Of a DNA stretch of 64,000 nucleotides, positions 26,815 to 36,886 are shown one piece after another (within the stretch, counting starts at the first letter, position 1; every line of letters begins with the position of its first letter). Position numbers and translations under genes: made by a program. The DNA is taken from positions 1 through 64,000 of the forward strand of contig NZ_JACHCC010000010.1 of the NCBI RefSeq assembly GCF_014207135.1, in the 5' to 3' direction. The notes below the pieces were generated by a model. It did no database searches. It had not been told where the DNA came from and saw only the letters and a program-made list of their open reading frames with translations. Source of the DNA: Pedobacter cryoconitis (lineage in GTDB: Bacteria > Bacteroidota > Bacteroidia > Sphingobacteriales > Sphingobacteriaceae).

Positions 26815-27729
26815 TTATTCATCACGAAGATGTTGCCTGATAAAATTTTCGAGATCTGCTCCAGTGTAGGCCGGACAGGCTCCCGATTGACCTGCAATAA
26901 ATGCACCCATAGCCAGAGCATAACTGAGTGCTTCTGCGGGTGTGGATCCAATTATCTTTTTATAGAGAAATGCTGCAAGGAAAGAATCTCCGGCACCCAC
27001 TGTATCTGCAACAGTAATGTTGTAGGCTTTACCTTCAAAGACCTTTCCGGCGGTATGATAACTGGCACCCTGACTACCTTTGGTCAGGATAATCTCGTCG
27101 ATATGAAAGGTTTGCTGTAAATAACTAAGACAGTCCGCCTCAGGTGCATTCTTCTTGTAAAACCAATCTGTCAGCAATATTAATTCCTGATTGTTTAATT
27201 TTAACAGGTTCGTCTTAGCTAATAACAAGTGCAGGATTTCTTTAGTATAATGAGGAGCCCGGAGATTGATGTCGAATACTTTGTACCTGGCTGATTCTAG
27301 AATTTGTAAGAGTGTTTCCCTGGATACAGTACTCCGGGCTGCAAGACTCCCAAAAACAAATGCATCGGCATGACCGGCCATTAAACTGTGTTTGGGATAG
27401 TATTCAATAAAATCCCAGGCAACATCTGATAGAATATCATAAGTAACTTCATGGTTATCATTGATTTTTGCAATTACTTCGCTGGTGGCATGTACTTCGT
27501 CAAACTGTATCAATTCGGCTGGCAGCCCCATTTTGCTGCAGAAAGCGACGAGTTCAGCTCCGGCTTTGTCTTCGCCAACACGGCTGATCAGCTTACTCTC
27601 TGCGCCAACACGATTAAGATGATAAGCGACGTTCATTGGAGCTCCTCCAGCCATCCGGCCACCAGGCAGGTTGTCCCAGAGGATTTCTCCAAAGCATATG
27701 ATGGATGGTATTTTGTTTTCGACAGACAT
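26815..27729 (-). CDS. PfkB-family carbohydrate kinase (fructokinase-like)
   Basis: 304 residues. The N-terminal ribokinase-family motif is GGRMAGGAPMNVAYHLNRVG (about 23-42); the C-terminal ATP motif DTVGAGDSF carries the catalytic base D248. It should phosphorylate a cytoplasmic sugar, probably fructose, using ATP. It lies between the DUF1080 gene and the hybrid regulator on the same strand, 71 and 98 bases away, and next to the SusC/D-GH65 operon, so it may use a sugar released by that locus. The exact sugar is not determined. Confidence 0.85.
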   Translation of the reverse strand: MSVENKIPSIICFGEILWDNLPGGRMAGGAPMNVAYHLNRVGAESKLISRVGEDKAGAELVAFCSKMGLPAELIQFDEVHATSEVIAKINDNHEVTYDILSDVAWDFIEYYPKHSLMAGHADAFVFGSLAARSTVSRETLLQILESARYKVFDINLRAPHYTKEILHLLLAKTNLLKLNNQELILLTDWFYKKNAPEADCLSYLQQTFHIDEIILTKGSQGASYHTAGKVFEGKAYNITVADTVGAGDSFLAAFLYKKIIGSTPAEALSYALAMGAFIAGQSGACPAYTGADLENFIRQHLRDE

Positions 27730-27827
27730 TTTCTTTGTTTAATGATTGGAAGGTAGGAAGGATTTAGATTTATAAAATTGAATTTATAGCATTTATGTTA
27801 AAAAACAAATCACAATTTACTTAATTG

Positions 27828-29684
27828 TCAGGTGTTTATAGTTATTTGTTTTTTATAAGAGGATGGAGTGCAGTTATATTTTGATTTAAATACTGTAGAA
27901 AAGTAGGTAGGGGATGAGAAACCTACACGATAGGTGATCTCAGAAATAGAGAGGTCTTCATTGATTAAAAGATATTTTGCTTTTTTAAGTCTTTTATTCA
28001 GAATATAATCATTGATGGTGGAATCCAGTAGTACCTTCGTTTTTCTATACAACTGGATTCTGGATATTCCTAAAGCGTTCGCAATTTCTTCAACATTAAA
28101 TTTATCATTCGCAATATTTTGTTCGATAATATCCGTGAAATCATGCAGGAACTTCTTATCAGACTTACTGATGACCGTCATTTTACTTTCTCCGGGATTA
28201 TCATTTCTGAATTTACTCTTGAGTAACTTTCTGTTCCATAACAAATTTTTAACACTTTCTTTGAGTACCGCTGCACTAAAGGGTTTGGTCATGTACAGAT
28301 CTGCCATTTGTTTAATTTCATTAATCTGATGGTCTTTGTTATTGATAGCTGAGATGATGATAATGGGGATATGTGAAGTCCTGTCGTCATTTTTAAGTGC
28401 CGGAGTTAGCTGTCCGGCCAATTTTTCAGAAAGATTTATATCTGCAATAATCAAATCGGGGACCATTTCATAGGCCAGTTTAAGGCCTTGGGTGTTATTG
28501 CTGGCTGTGAATACTTCATATTCTTCCTGAAAGCTATTTTTCAGGTATTTCAGGAGTTCCTCGTTCTCGTCAATAATTAATATAGATTCTTCATTGAGGT
28601 AGTTATCATGATCATTATGTACAGGGGCAGGAGATGGGATATCAGCAGCATACAAATTCAGCTGTTCGGTGTCTATGGTGAAATCATTTACTGATGGCTG
28701 TTCTTCGTAAAGGTCAGGGATATTTCCTATTGGAAGTTTAATACAAAAGGTACTTCCATGACCCTTTTTACTTTCTATATTGATAGTTCCCTGATGTAAT
28801 TCTGTGATCTCTTTAGATAAGGAGAGCCCTAAGCCTGATCCAAAGAAATCACCATGTTCCGCTTGGTAGAATAATTCGAAAATATGTTCAATCTCTTCCT
28901 GCGTCATTCCTTTTCCCTGATCAATAATGGCTATCTCCAGCATTTCATCTGCTTTGTTATGGTGGAGCCTGATTTGGACTCTCTCATTTTCAGGACTGAA
29001 CTTAATGGCGTTTGACAGGAGATTAAACATCACTTTGTCAAACATATTCTTGTCAAACCAGCTCATGATTTTTTTATCCGAGCTGAATAGCTTTAACTCT
29101 ATATTTTTTCTTGAAGCTAATAAGCTGAAAGAAGATATAATATCTTTTGAGAAAGCAACAAAATCCTGATTGGTACATTCAATTTTCATTTGATCATGTT
29201 CTATCTTTCTGAAATCGGTCAATTGATTGATCATTAACAGTAACCTTTGTACATTTTTATGGATGAGCTCCATCTGGTGTTTATGCACAGCAGACAGATC
29301 CTTAAACTCGAGTATCTCATCCACAGGGAGAAGGATCAGTGTTAGCGGAACTCTGAATGCATTAGAAATATGAGTGAAAAAATTGAATTTGGCCTCAGCG
29401 GCCGACTGGGCAGCTGCCGATAAGGCAATGAGTTCTTCCTGTTGTTTCAGGATCTCTCTGTTTTTAATTTCTAATTGTTTGTGCTTCTGTTGGTTTTGGA
29501 AAAGTAAATAACAGGCAATGAGCGCAAAGATAATTGCTACAGCTAATATAACTACCAGGAAATTCAGGCTATCGTGGTGGACACTATCTGAAGGGTTCTC
29601 AGAGAAACAGCCACAGGCGAAAATGCTCACCAGCAGCAAATAAAAATAAACGAAAAAGGTGGTTCCTTTTTTTATTGCTTTCAT
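27828..29684 (-). CDS. Hybrid two-component regulator (HK-REC-AraC) with degenerate H-box
   Basis: 618 residues: two hydrophobic segments (about 8-25 and 41-62) enclosing only about 15 outer residues, a coiled linker, a HisKA-like region, an ATPase domain (N225, DQGKGM, SGLGLSLS), a receiver domain (D372, phospho-acceptor D415, K467) and a C-terminal AraC HTH (about 515-615). The usual FTNISHEFRTP H-box reads FTHISNAFRVP: the phosphorylated His is N108, while a His occurs three residues earlier at 105. Unlike classic hybrid polysaccharide sensors it lacks the large periplasmic propeller. It is divergent from SusC, so it is the likely regulator of the SusC/D-GH65 operon, perhaps by phosphotransfer from elsewhere or by a non-phosphorylation mechanism. 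Confidence 0.88.
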   Translation of the reverse strand: MKAIKKGTTFFVYFYLLLVSIFACGCFSENPSDSVHHDSLNFLVVILAVAIIFALIACYLLFQNQQKHKQLEIKNREILKQQEELIALSAAAQSAAEAKFNFFTHISNAFRVPLTLILLPVDEILEFKDLSAVHKHQMELIHKNVQRLLLMINQLTDFRKIEHDQMKIECTNQDFVAFSKDIISSFSLLASRKNIELKLFSSDKKIMSWFDKNMFDKVMFNLLSNAIKFSPENERVQIRLHHNKADEMLEIAIIDQGKGMTQEEIEHIFELFYQAEHGDFFGSGLGLSLSKEITELHQGTINIESKKGHGSTFCIKLPIGNIPDLYEEQPSVNDFTIDTEQLNLYAADIPSPAPVHNDHDNYLNEESILIIDENEELLKYLKNSFQEEYEVFTASNNTQGLKLAYEMVPDLIIADINLSEKLAGQLTPALKNDDRTSHIPIIIISAINNKDHQINEIKQMADLYMTKPFSAAVLKESVKNLLWNRKLLKSKFRNDNPGESKMTVISKSDKKFLHDFTDIIEQNIANDKFNVEEIANALGISRIQLYRKTKVLLDSTINDYILNKRLKKAKYLLINEDLSISEITYRVGFSSPTYFSTVFKSKYNCTPSSYKKQITINT

Positions 29685-30168
29685 AGGTTAGGGTAGGTTT
29701 GATAAGCTGATAACAATATATATATAAATTACTGATCATAATGTATAGAATACACTATGTATGGACATAATTAAAGAAATTATCATTAACAACATCGTCT
29801 CTGTAATGTTACAATTTCTAAATATTTTTAGAAAAGCTCAAACATTTTAGCATCTTTTGATTTTAAATTATATTTTAATCAATTGTTTATCAGTGCTTTG
29901 TGATTTATTAAAAATGTGAATTTATTCTTTTTGTAATTGATACAGAATCGATAACGAAGGAAATTATTTACACATATATTGCTTTTACTAACCTAATGTA
30001 AAATGCATGAAAAAAAACACCGTTTGGCGCCACTGCCAGATTAAGGTATTGAGTAGATGAAGTTTCATCTTTAATACTCAGGATTAATTCTCCTTTATTC
30101 ACCTCTAAAAATAAAATCAAAAGAAACAGACAGCCTGCCTTATTGAAATTAACCTAACCAAATAAAAT
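29685..30168. other. Divergent control region between hybrid regulator and susC-like gene
   Basis: 484 AT-rich bases without a credible gene. The region must hold the promoters of both flanking operons. I could not find a clean TTTG/TAnnTTTG pair. The only structure seen is the leader hairpin at 30046-30077; the short palindromic run tatatatata near 29718 is too simple to interpret. Confidence 0.4.
30046..30077 (+). promoter_or_regulatory. Possible 5'-UTR hairpin of the susC-like mRNA
   Basis: gtatt/aatac outer stem and agatgaa/ttcatct inner stem joined by a small internal loop, with a 2-base apical loop, about 92 bases before the start codon. It could influence translation or RNA stability, but has no T tract and no recognised riboswitch features. 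Confidence 0.3.
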
Positions 30169-33100
30169 ATGAACGAGTTTTTACTACAAAAAAAGTGGTT
30201 TGCTTTTTTAGGCAAACCAGAATCTCAGCTGTTGCAAAAAACAATTTTTTGTTTGTTTGTATTCCTCAGCTTTAATCTGTCTTCTTATGCCCAGTCAGTC
30301 GTCAAAGGTGTGGTATCAGACAATGAAAAAAACACCCTGATCGGAGTAACTGTTACTGTTACAGGAACAAGTGTAAGAGTTATGACAGATGCAAATGGCA
30401 AATTTGCTATCAATGTTCCTGCTACAGGAAAACAACTAACCTTTAGCTATGTCGGACTACAGTCTCAAACCGTTGACATTAACGGTAGAACTGCAATCAA
30501 CATCACTCTTTCTACCGGAACGGATCTGGAGGCTGTGACTATTGTGGGTTATGGATCTGTAAAGAAGGGTGACCTTACCGGCGCAGCAGCGACAATTTCA
30601 GCGAAAGACTTTAATAAAGGGCCACTTACTGCTCCAGATCAATTAATTCAGGGTAAGGTTGCGGGAGTGCAAATGATCAATAATAGTGGACAACCAGGTG
30701 GTTCCACTACAGTTAGAATTCGTGGAAATACTGCAATGACTGGTACAGGACAACCTTTGTATATTGTCGATGGAGTAGCCCTTGACGGCAGATCAGCCAG
30801 GCCAACACCTACCGGAGGATCGACCACTGTAGGAACGACAGGTTTAGGTACGGCAACAGCTGGCAATCCTTTAAATTTTATTAATCCGGCAGATATTGCG
30901 TCGATGGAAATTCTAAAAGATGCTTCTGCTACAGCAATTTATGGTTCCAGGGCGGCTTATGGCGTAGTTTTGATTACTACTAAAAGAGGACAAAGCGGAG
31001 CGACTAAAATTGACGTAAGTGCTTCGGCAGGTATTAGCAACATAGCACGTAAGATTCCTGTATTGGATGGTAATGGCTATCGTGCAGCCCTAACCAAATA
31101 TGGATTGACTTCTGGTGACTTTGGAGGCAATGTGGATGCAATGAAAGCGATTACCCGTACTGGTTATAATCAGAACTATTCTATTGGTATCAGTGGTGGA
31201 AACGACAGAAATACTTTCAGAGCATCAATAGGTTATCAAAATCAGCAAGGTATTGTCATTAACAGTGATTTTAAGAAATACAGTGCTGCATTTAATGGGA
31301 ATTTTAAATTTCTGGAAAGTAAAAACCTGGGATTAGATGTGAACATGATCAGTAATCAGTATACAGAAAGTATTCCCCCGATTACAACTGATGCTGGGTT
31401 TACAGGTAGTTTAATTAGTCAGGCTCTCTCCTGGAATCCAACTCGTCCATTATATAATGCAGATGGTTCTTTATTTATTGAAAAAGGAACTACCATTAAC
31501 CCAATGGTGATGGCAGCGGCCTCGAGTGATAAATCAAAAGTATCTACAATTTTAGGTAGTGTTTCACCATATTACAAAATCACTCCCTGGCTGGAATTTC
31601 GCATGTTAGCGAGTATTAATTATAGCACAGGTGTCAGAAGATCGTCTTTGCGCAGTTTTTTGAATCTGCAGGGAGTACAGGCTGATGGTGATTTCCTGGG
31701 CGGATATGCGAGTTATTCCAACAGTGAGCTGATTACGCAGCAATTCACCAATACATTGACTTTCAATAAGGAAATAGCCAGTAAACTGAACCTGAATGCT
31801 ATAGTTGGTTATGAATATACTAATTATATCAATAAAGGGCTGGCTAGTACTGCCAAAGGATTTGGAGATATTCCGGTCGATTATACTGATGTGATGCAAG
31901 CTACTGCACCAGCTAACCGTACCTTGTTTTCTTATAATGATCCAACTACACAATTACAATCTTATTTTGCAAGAGCAGTCTTTAACTATGATAGCAAATA
32001 TTTGTTAACCGCAACGATCAGGTCTGACGGGTCTACTAAATTCGGATCAAATAATAGGACCGGTTATTTTCCCTCATTTGCAGTTGGATGGAATATTAAA
32101 AATGAAAGCTTTATGAGTAATGTGAGCTGGCTTGATCAGTTGAAGCTGAGAGCAGGATATGGAAGAACGGGGAACCAGGAATTTCCATCAGGATCTTCAC
32201 AGCAACGTTATAACTATACCTACTCTAGTGGACAACAAACTTTGGTGGCTGTAAATAATGCCAATCCAAATCTGAAATGGCAATCTGATGCACAGACTAA
32301 TATCGGGGTGGATTTTGGATTTTTCCATAATAAAATTACCGGATCTGTAGACTTGTTTAATAAAAAGACGACAGATTTATTATTTCCTCAGATCCCTTAT
32401 GTACCTGCAAATGCTGGTGTGACCGTAACATGGGAGAATTTACCAGGTGCAATTACTAATAAAGGAATTGAATTGACATTAAATGCAAATATTATAGATC
32501 AGGAGAATGTTTCCTTCTCTTTGGGAGGGAATGCCACATTTATTAAAAACAGAGTAAGCGGACTAGCTGGTATTATTAAAACTGGTTCATTAAATGGCCA
32601 GGGGTTAAGTGATGTTACACTAGAGCAAATTCAGAGTGGCTTACCATTATTTGCTATGGTAACAAGACAATACAATGGGCTGGATGCACAGGGTTTCTCC
32701 AAATATACAGACGATGGATTTACTTATTATTATCTGGGTAACCCTAATCCAAGTGTAACTATGGGTTTCAGTATGAATGCGAGATATAAAAAGCTTTCAT
32801 TCTCAGCTAATTTTAATGGTTCATTCGGACAGAAAATCTATAACAACACTGCTAATGCTGTGCTACCGATTGCAAATCTGGGAACCGGAAAAAATGTTGC
32901 CGCTGAATTAGTCAATTCGCCGATTCAGGAATCTCTGGCTAATCCTATTGCAGCCTCTTCGAGGTATATAGAAAATGGTAATTATGTGAAATTAGCCAAT
33001 GCAACTTTTAGCTATGCATTTGGAAATATTGGCAGTTCTATTAAGGCACTCAATGTTTTTGTAAATGGACAGAATTTGTTTGTGATTACCAAATATAAAG

Positions 33101-33219
33101 GGTTTGATCCTGAGGTGAATGTGGATAAAAGTGTAGGAGGTGTTCCTTCCGCAGGAATTGAATATGTTCCCTATCCTTCGGCAAGGACTTTCAATTTCGG
33201 TGTAAACTTTTCTCTTTAA
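30169..33219 (+). CDS. SusC/RagA-type TonB-linked outer-membrane transporter
   Basis: 1016 residues: signal peptide (cleavage near SSYAQ, about 42), carboxypeptidase-regulatory-like domain (about 44-125), the SusC plug signature (VKKGDLTGAAATISAKD, QGKVAGVQMINNSGQPGG, LYIVDGVALDG, MEILKDASATAIYGSRAA) and a large beta-barrel ending FNFGVNFSL. It forms the pore of an oligosaccharide importer, with the SusD-like lipoprotein encoded 17 bases downstream as lid. The adjoining GH65 gene suggests an alpha-glucoside substrate. The short length of the SusC/D-GH65 unit indicates a small, simple substrate. Confidence 0.95.
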   Translation: MNEFLLQKKWFAFLGKPESQLLQKTIFCLFVFLSFNLSSYAQSVVKGVVSDNEKNTLIGVTVTVTGTSVRVMTDANGKFAINVPATGKQLTFSYVGLQSQTVDINGRTAINITLSTGTDLEAVTIVGYGSVKKGDLTGAAATISAKDFNKGPLTAPDQLIQGKVAGVQMINNSGQPGGSTTVRIRGNTAMTGTGQPLYIVDGVALDGRSARPTPTGGSTTVGTTGLGTATAGNPLNFINPADIASMEILKDASATAIYGSRAAYGVVLITTKRGQSGATKIDVSASAGISNIARKIPVLDGNGYRAALTKYGLTSGDFGGNVDAMKAITRTGYNQNYSIGISGGNDRNTFRASIGYQNQQGIVINSDFKKYSAAFNGNFKFLESKNLGLDVNMISNQYTESIPPITTDAGFTGSLISQALSWNPTRPLYNADGSLFIEKGTTINPMVMAAASSDKSKVSTILGSVSPYYKITPWLEFRMLASINYSTGVRRSSLRSFLNLQGVQADGDFLGGYASYSNSELITQQFTNTLTFNKEIASKLNLNAIVGYEYTNYINKGLASTAKGFGDIPVDYTDVMQATAPANRTLFSYNDPTTQLQSYFARAVFNYDSKYLLTATIRSDGSTKFGSNNRTGYFPSFAVGWNIKNESFMSNVSWLDQLKLRAGYGRTGNQEFPSGSSQQRYNYTYSSGQQTLVAVNNANPNLKWQSDAQTNIGVDFGFFHNKITGSVDLFNKKTTDLLFPQIPYVPANAGVTVTWENLPGAITNKGIELTLNANIIDQENVSFSLGGNATFIKNRVSGLAGIIKTGSLNGQGLSDVTLEQIQSGLPLFAMVTRQYNGLDAQGFSKYTDDGFTYYYLGNPNPSVTMGFSMNARYKKLSFSANFNGSFGQKIYNNTANAVLPIANLGTGKNVAAELVNSPIQESLANPIAASSRYIENGNYVKLANATFSYAFGNIGSSIKALNVFVNGQNLFVITKYKGFDPEVNVDKSVGGVPSAGIEYVPYPSARTFNFGVNFSL

Positions 33220-33236
33220 TTTAAATATAGACGATC

Positions 33237-34748
33237 ATGAAAAATAAATATATAATAGCTTTTGCTGCCATAGCTTTTTCTATAGCCGGTTGTACCAAGC
33301 TCGATGAGAAATTAAATGGACAGATTGGTGATGGTGGTATCAATGCCGGAAACGTTCCCGCTCTGTTGAGTGCTAGTTATACGGCTATGCGCAATCCATT
33401 TCAGGGACCTTATGGTTGGTTCTCATTACAGGAATTCCCCTCGGATGAGGCTATTGTACCTACAAGAGGAGGTGACTGGGACGATAATGGCGCCTGGCGC
33501 GCGCTGCATCTGCATCGCTGGGCAGCTGATCATTCCCGTATATCGAGCACATTCAGAGATATCAATAGTGTAAGTTATGTGAGCACCTCTATACTGCAGT
33601 TCAATCCTAGTCCGTTGCAAGCTGCACAAGCAAGATTTTTGCGTGCATTTGCACAGTTTTCTGTCCTTGATGGATGGGGGCAGGTACCATACCGGGAGCC
33701 AGGGGAAGATATTACCAAGCCATCAAAGGTGAGGAAAGCAGCAGATGAAATTACTTACCTGATCTCTGAACTGACTGCTATTATTCCTACTTTGCCAGAT
33801 GGACCTGTTTATAATGCAAACAAAGATGCAGCGAAGGTACTTTTAATGAAATGTTATCTGAATAAAGGTGCGTTCCTGAATCGTACTGCTCCTACATTTG
33901 ATCCCGCTGATATGGCCAAGGTAATCTCACTTGCTGATGAAATTATCAATGCTGGTAAATATACGCTGACCCCTAAATATTATGATAATTTTGCACCTGC
34001 TAATGATAAACTATCAACTGAGAATATTTTTACAGCACAGAATATTGGTGGTTCTGACGCAGGAGGGTTGAATGCAATGTGGATAGCACCTTTGCATTAT
34101 AACCAGAACCCAAGTGGTAATAATGGATTTTCTACTTTGTCTGATTTTTATAACAAGTTCGAATCTACAGATACGCGCCTGGGAGGGGCATATCCAGGAG
34201 TGACTAATGTGTCAGGTGTTAAGGTTGGTTTTTTGATTGGACAGCAATATGACCAGACGGGAGCCTTATTAAAGGACCGGAGAGGTAATAATCTTATTTT
34301 TACGCCTGAAGTAAGTATCATTGAACGTGATCCGAACCACCTGGAGGTAGCAGGGATCAGAATTATAAAATATCCTATTGACTATGCGAACACTGCGACA
34401 GGTTTAGCTGAAAATGACTGGGTTTATTACAGATATTCTGATGTACTGCTCATGAAAGCAGAAGCATTGTTAAGAACAGGAAACGCTGGGACAGGCTTAA
34501 CTTTGGTAAACGCGCTGAGAACAGTAAGGGGAGCAAGTGCTTTTGCCAGTTTAACGCTTGATAATCTGTTGGATGAACGCGGACGTGAATTTTTCTGGGA
34601 AAGTTTAAGAAGACAGGATCTGATCCGTTTTGGTAAATTCCTTACTCCATGGCAGGAAAAACCTACAGATGATCCTAAATATCTGTTATTCCCTATTCCT
34701 GATAATCAGTTGGGTAATCCAAATTTAGTTCAGAATCCAGGGTATTAA
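33237..34748 (+). CDS. SusD/RagB-family surface glycan-binding lipoprotein
   Basis: 503 residues with lipoprotein signal FSIAGC (acylated Cys near 19). TPR-like helices follow, with SusD landmarks FLRAFAQFSVLDGWGQVPY, NDWVYYRYSDVLLMKAEALL and the C-terminal LLDERGREFFWESLRRQDL ... LFPIPDNQL. It caps the SusC pore and binds the incoming glycan at the cell surface. It is co-transcribed with SusC; a hairpin at 34767-34800 follows its stop and may reduce expression of the GH65 gene. Confidence 0.95.
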   Translation: MKNKYIIAFAAIAFSIAGCTKLDEKLNGQIGDGGINAGNVPALLSASYTAMRNPFQGPYGWFSLQEFPSDEAIVPTRGGDWDDNGAWRALHLHRWAADHSRISSTFRDINSVSYVSTSILQFNPSPLQAAQARFLRAFAQFSVLDGWGQVPYREPGEDITKPSKVRKAADEITYLISELTAIIPTLPDGPVYNANKDAAKVLLMKCYLNKGAFLNRTAPTFDPADMAKVISLADEIINAGKYTLTPKYYDNFAPANDKLSTENIFTAQNIGGSDAGGLNAMWIAPLHYNQNPSGNNGFSTLSDFYNKFESTDTRLGGAYPGVTNVSGVKVGFLIGQQYDQTGALLKDRRGNNLIFTPEVSIIERDPNHLEVAGIRIIKYPIDYANTATGLAENDWVYYRYSDVLLMKAEALLRTGNAGTGLTLVNALRTVRGASAFASLTLDNLLDERGREFFWESLRRQDLIRFGKFLTPWQEKPTDDPKYLLFPIPDNQLGNPNLVQNPGY

Positions 34749-34766
34749 TTTAAAATGTAAAACAGG

Positions 34767-34800
34767 AAAAGTTAACGATGTTCTTTAATCGTTAACTTTT
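34767..34800 (+). terminator. Terminator/attenuator hairpin between susD-like and GH65 genes
   Basis: 13-bp inverted repeat aaaagttaacgat/atcgttaactttt with an 8-base loop, continuing into T-rich tctttat. Partial read-through would make the transporter more abundant than the enzyme. Confidence 0.7.
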
Positions 34801-34815
34801 TCTTTATAAGTATAT

Positions 34816-36870
34816 ATGGTTAAAATTATACAAATGAATAAACCTGGTTTCTCTCTTCTTATCGTGTCTCTATTTGCAGCTTTTACCCTTAAAGCACAGC
34901 CCGATCCCTGGAAAATAACAGCTGCTAAAATTGATCCTTCCAATTATTATGGAGTAACTGTAGCTAATGGGATGATCGGAATAGTTTCTTCCCCTGAGCC
35001 ATTTAAAGTGAAGAATGTCGTACTGGCAGGTGCATATGATCAATATGGAAGAGGGCGTGTAAGTAATTTTCTCAATAGTTTTAACCTGTTGAATATGTAC
35101 CTGGAAATTGATGGTAAACGGTTGACAGCAGCCGATGTCAGTAATCTCAAACAAGAGCTTGACTTGCACCATGCCTCTTTCAAAACCACATTTGATTATG
35201 GTGATAAGGCAACGATATCATATACTTATTATTCCCTGAGACAGCTCCCTTTTACCGTTCTGACAGACGTTACTATCATCGCTAAAAAAGATATAGCGCT
35301 CAATGCAGCCAGTGTAATGGAGGCTCCTGATGCTTTGAAGGAAGTACAGAATTACTACAATGAAATTGATCGTCCCCATGTCACTATATCTTTGCTGACT
35401 TCGACTGCGAAAAGCCCAACCGGTAAATTACAGCTTTGTGCTTCTACCAGTTTCATCTTTAAAGAAGTACATGGTCAGGAACCAAGAGTAATTCATGAGA
35501 TGTGGGATAACAATATGCACCTGATGAAATTCACTAAAAAGCTTAAACAGGGGCAAACCTATGATTATGCAGTAACAGGCAGTTCTATTACCTCTGCGCA
35601 TCACAATGACCCGTTGAATGAAGCAGAGCGTTTAACGATTTTTGCTAAACTGGAAGGGAGGGACCGGTTGCTCGCATTCCATAATCAGGCTTGGGATGAA
35701 CTTTGGAAAAGTGATATTCAGATAGAAGGAGATCCGCAATCACAGCAGGATATCCATAGTATGCTCTATCATTTATATTCGTTTACACGCGCCGGAAGCT
35801 CTTTTTCTTTATCTCCCATGGGTTTATCCGGTCTGGGCTATAATGGCCATGTTTTTTGGGATACAGATATCTGGATGTTCCCGGCCTTACTGGTTTTACA
35901 TCCCGAAATAGCAAAATCACTGATTGACTATCGTTTTGAAAGACTGGATGCGGCAAAACGAAATGCCTTTGCTCATGGTTATAAAGGAGCAATGTTTCCC
36001 TGGGAAAGTGCAGACACTGGCGTAGAAGAAACACCGGTATGGGCATTAAGTGGGCCTTTTGAACATCATATTACAGCCTGTGTTGCGCTTGCCGCATGGA
36101 ATTATTATGCCGTTACACAAGATAAAGAATGGCTGAAAGAGAAAGGATGGCCTATTTTATCGCAAACAGCTGATTTCTGGTCGAGTAGGGTAGAGCGTAA
36201 CGGCCCTGGACATTACGAAATTAAAAATGTAGTTGCAGCAGATGAATGGGCTGAAAATGTAGACAATAATGCTTTTACAAATGCTGCCGCAAAGGTTAAT
36301 CTACAGAACGCAACAGCAGCAGCAAAACTGCTTGGGATTAAAGCAGACCCCGATTGGTTACTGGTGGCCCAGAATATTCCGATCCTGAAAATGGAGAATG
36401 GAGTTACGCTCGAACATGCGGCTTATAAAGGAGAGGGAATTAAACAGGCAGATGCAAATCTGCTGGCTTATCCGCTCAAGGTAATTACTGATCCTAAACA
36501 GATTAAAAACGATCTCGAGTATTATGAAGGCAGGGTGCCGAATGAAGGAACACCAGCAATGACGCAGGCAGTTTTTGCACTTTTATATGCAAGATTGGGT
36601 AATCCTGAAAAAGCCTGGCATTTCTTTAAAGATTCATTTGAGCCTAATCTGCTTCCCCCTTTCCGCGTTATTGCTGAAACCAAAGGAGGGACAAATCCAT
36701 ATTTTGCTACAGGTGCAGGCGGAATTTTACAGAGTGTTCTGATGGGATTTGGTGGATTGGACATTACACCATCAGGTATTGTTCAGGTTGAAAGTAAATT
36801 GCCTGCTCAGTGGAAATCATTAAAAATTACAGGGGTAGGGAAGGACAAAAAGAGTTATCAGAGAAATTGA
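34816..36870 (+). CDS. Exported GH65-family glycosidase (alpha-glucosidase, kojibiose hydrolase-like)
   Basis: 684 residues with a signal peptide (to about residue 28, TLKAQ; an alternative ATG at 34834 gives a shorter signal). An N-terminal beta-sandwich precedes the (alpha/alpha)6 catalytic barrel with WDTDIWMFPALLVLHP and FPWESADTG. The catalytic acid is E477 in DEWAENVDNNAFTN. A second Glu, E621 in AETKGG, sits where GH65 hydrolases have a general base; GH65 phosphorylases lack it. This fits an inverting alpha-glucoside hydrolase such as the kojibiose hydrolase of Flavobacterium, or a trehalase-like enzyme. Exact linkage is inferred only. Confidence 0.85.
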   Translation: MVKIIQMNKPGFSLLIVSLFAAFTLKAQPDPWKITAAKIDPSNYYGVTVANGMIGIVSSPEPFKVKNVVLAGAYDQYGRGRVSNFLNSFNLLNMYLEIDGKRLTAADVSNLKQELDLHHASFKTTFDYGDKATISYTYYSLRQLPFTVLTDVTIIAKKDIALNAASVMEAPDALKEVQNYYNEIDRPHVTISLLTSTAKSPTGKLQLCASTSFIFKEVHGQEPRVIHEMWDNNMHLMKFTKKLKQGQTYDYAVTGSSITSAHHNDPLNEAERLTIFAKLEGRDRLLAFHNQAWDELWKSDIQIEGDPQSQQDIHSMLYHLYSFTRAGSSFSLSPMGLSGLGYNGHVFWDTDIWMFPALLVLHPEIAKSLIDYRFERLDAAKRNAFAHGYKGAMFPWESADTGVEETPVWALSGPFEHHITACVALAAWNYYAVTQDKEWLKEKGWPILSQTADFWSSRVERNGPGHYEIKNVVAADEWAENVDNNAFTNAAAKVNLQNATAAAKLLGIKADPDWLLVAQNIPILKMENGVTLEHAAYKGEGIKQADANLLAYPLKVITDPKQIKNDLEYYEGRVPNEGTPAMTQAVFALLYARLGNPEKAWHFFKDSFEPNLLPPFRVIAETKGGTNPYFATGAGGILQSVLMGFGGLDITPSGIVQVESKLPAQWKSLKITGVGKDKKSYQRN

Positions 36871-36886
36871 TTATGATAATAGATCC

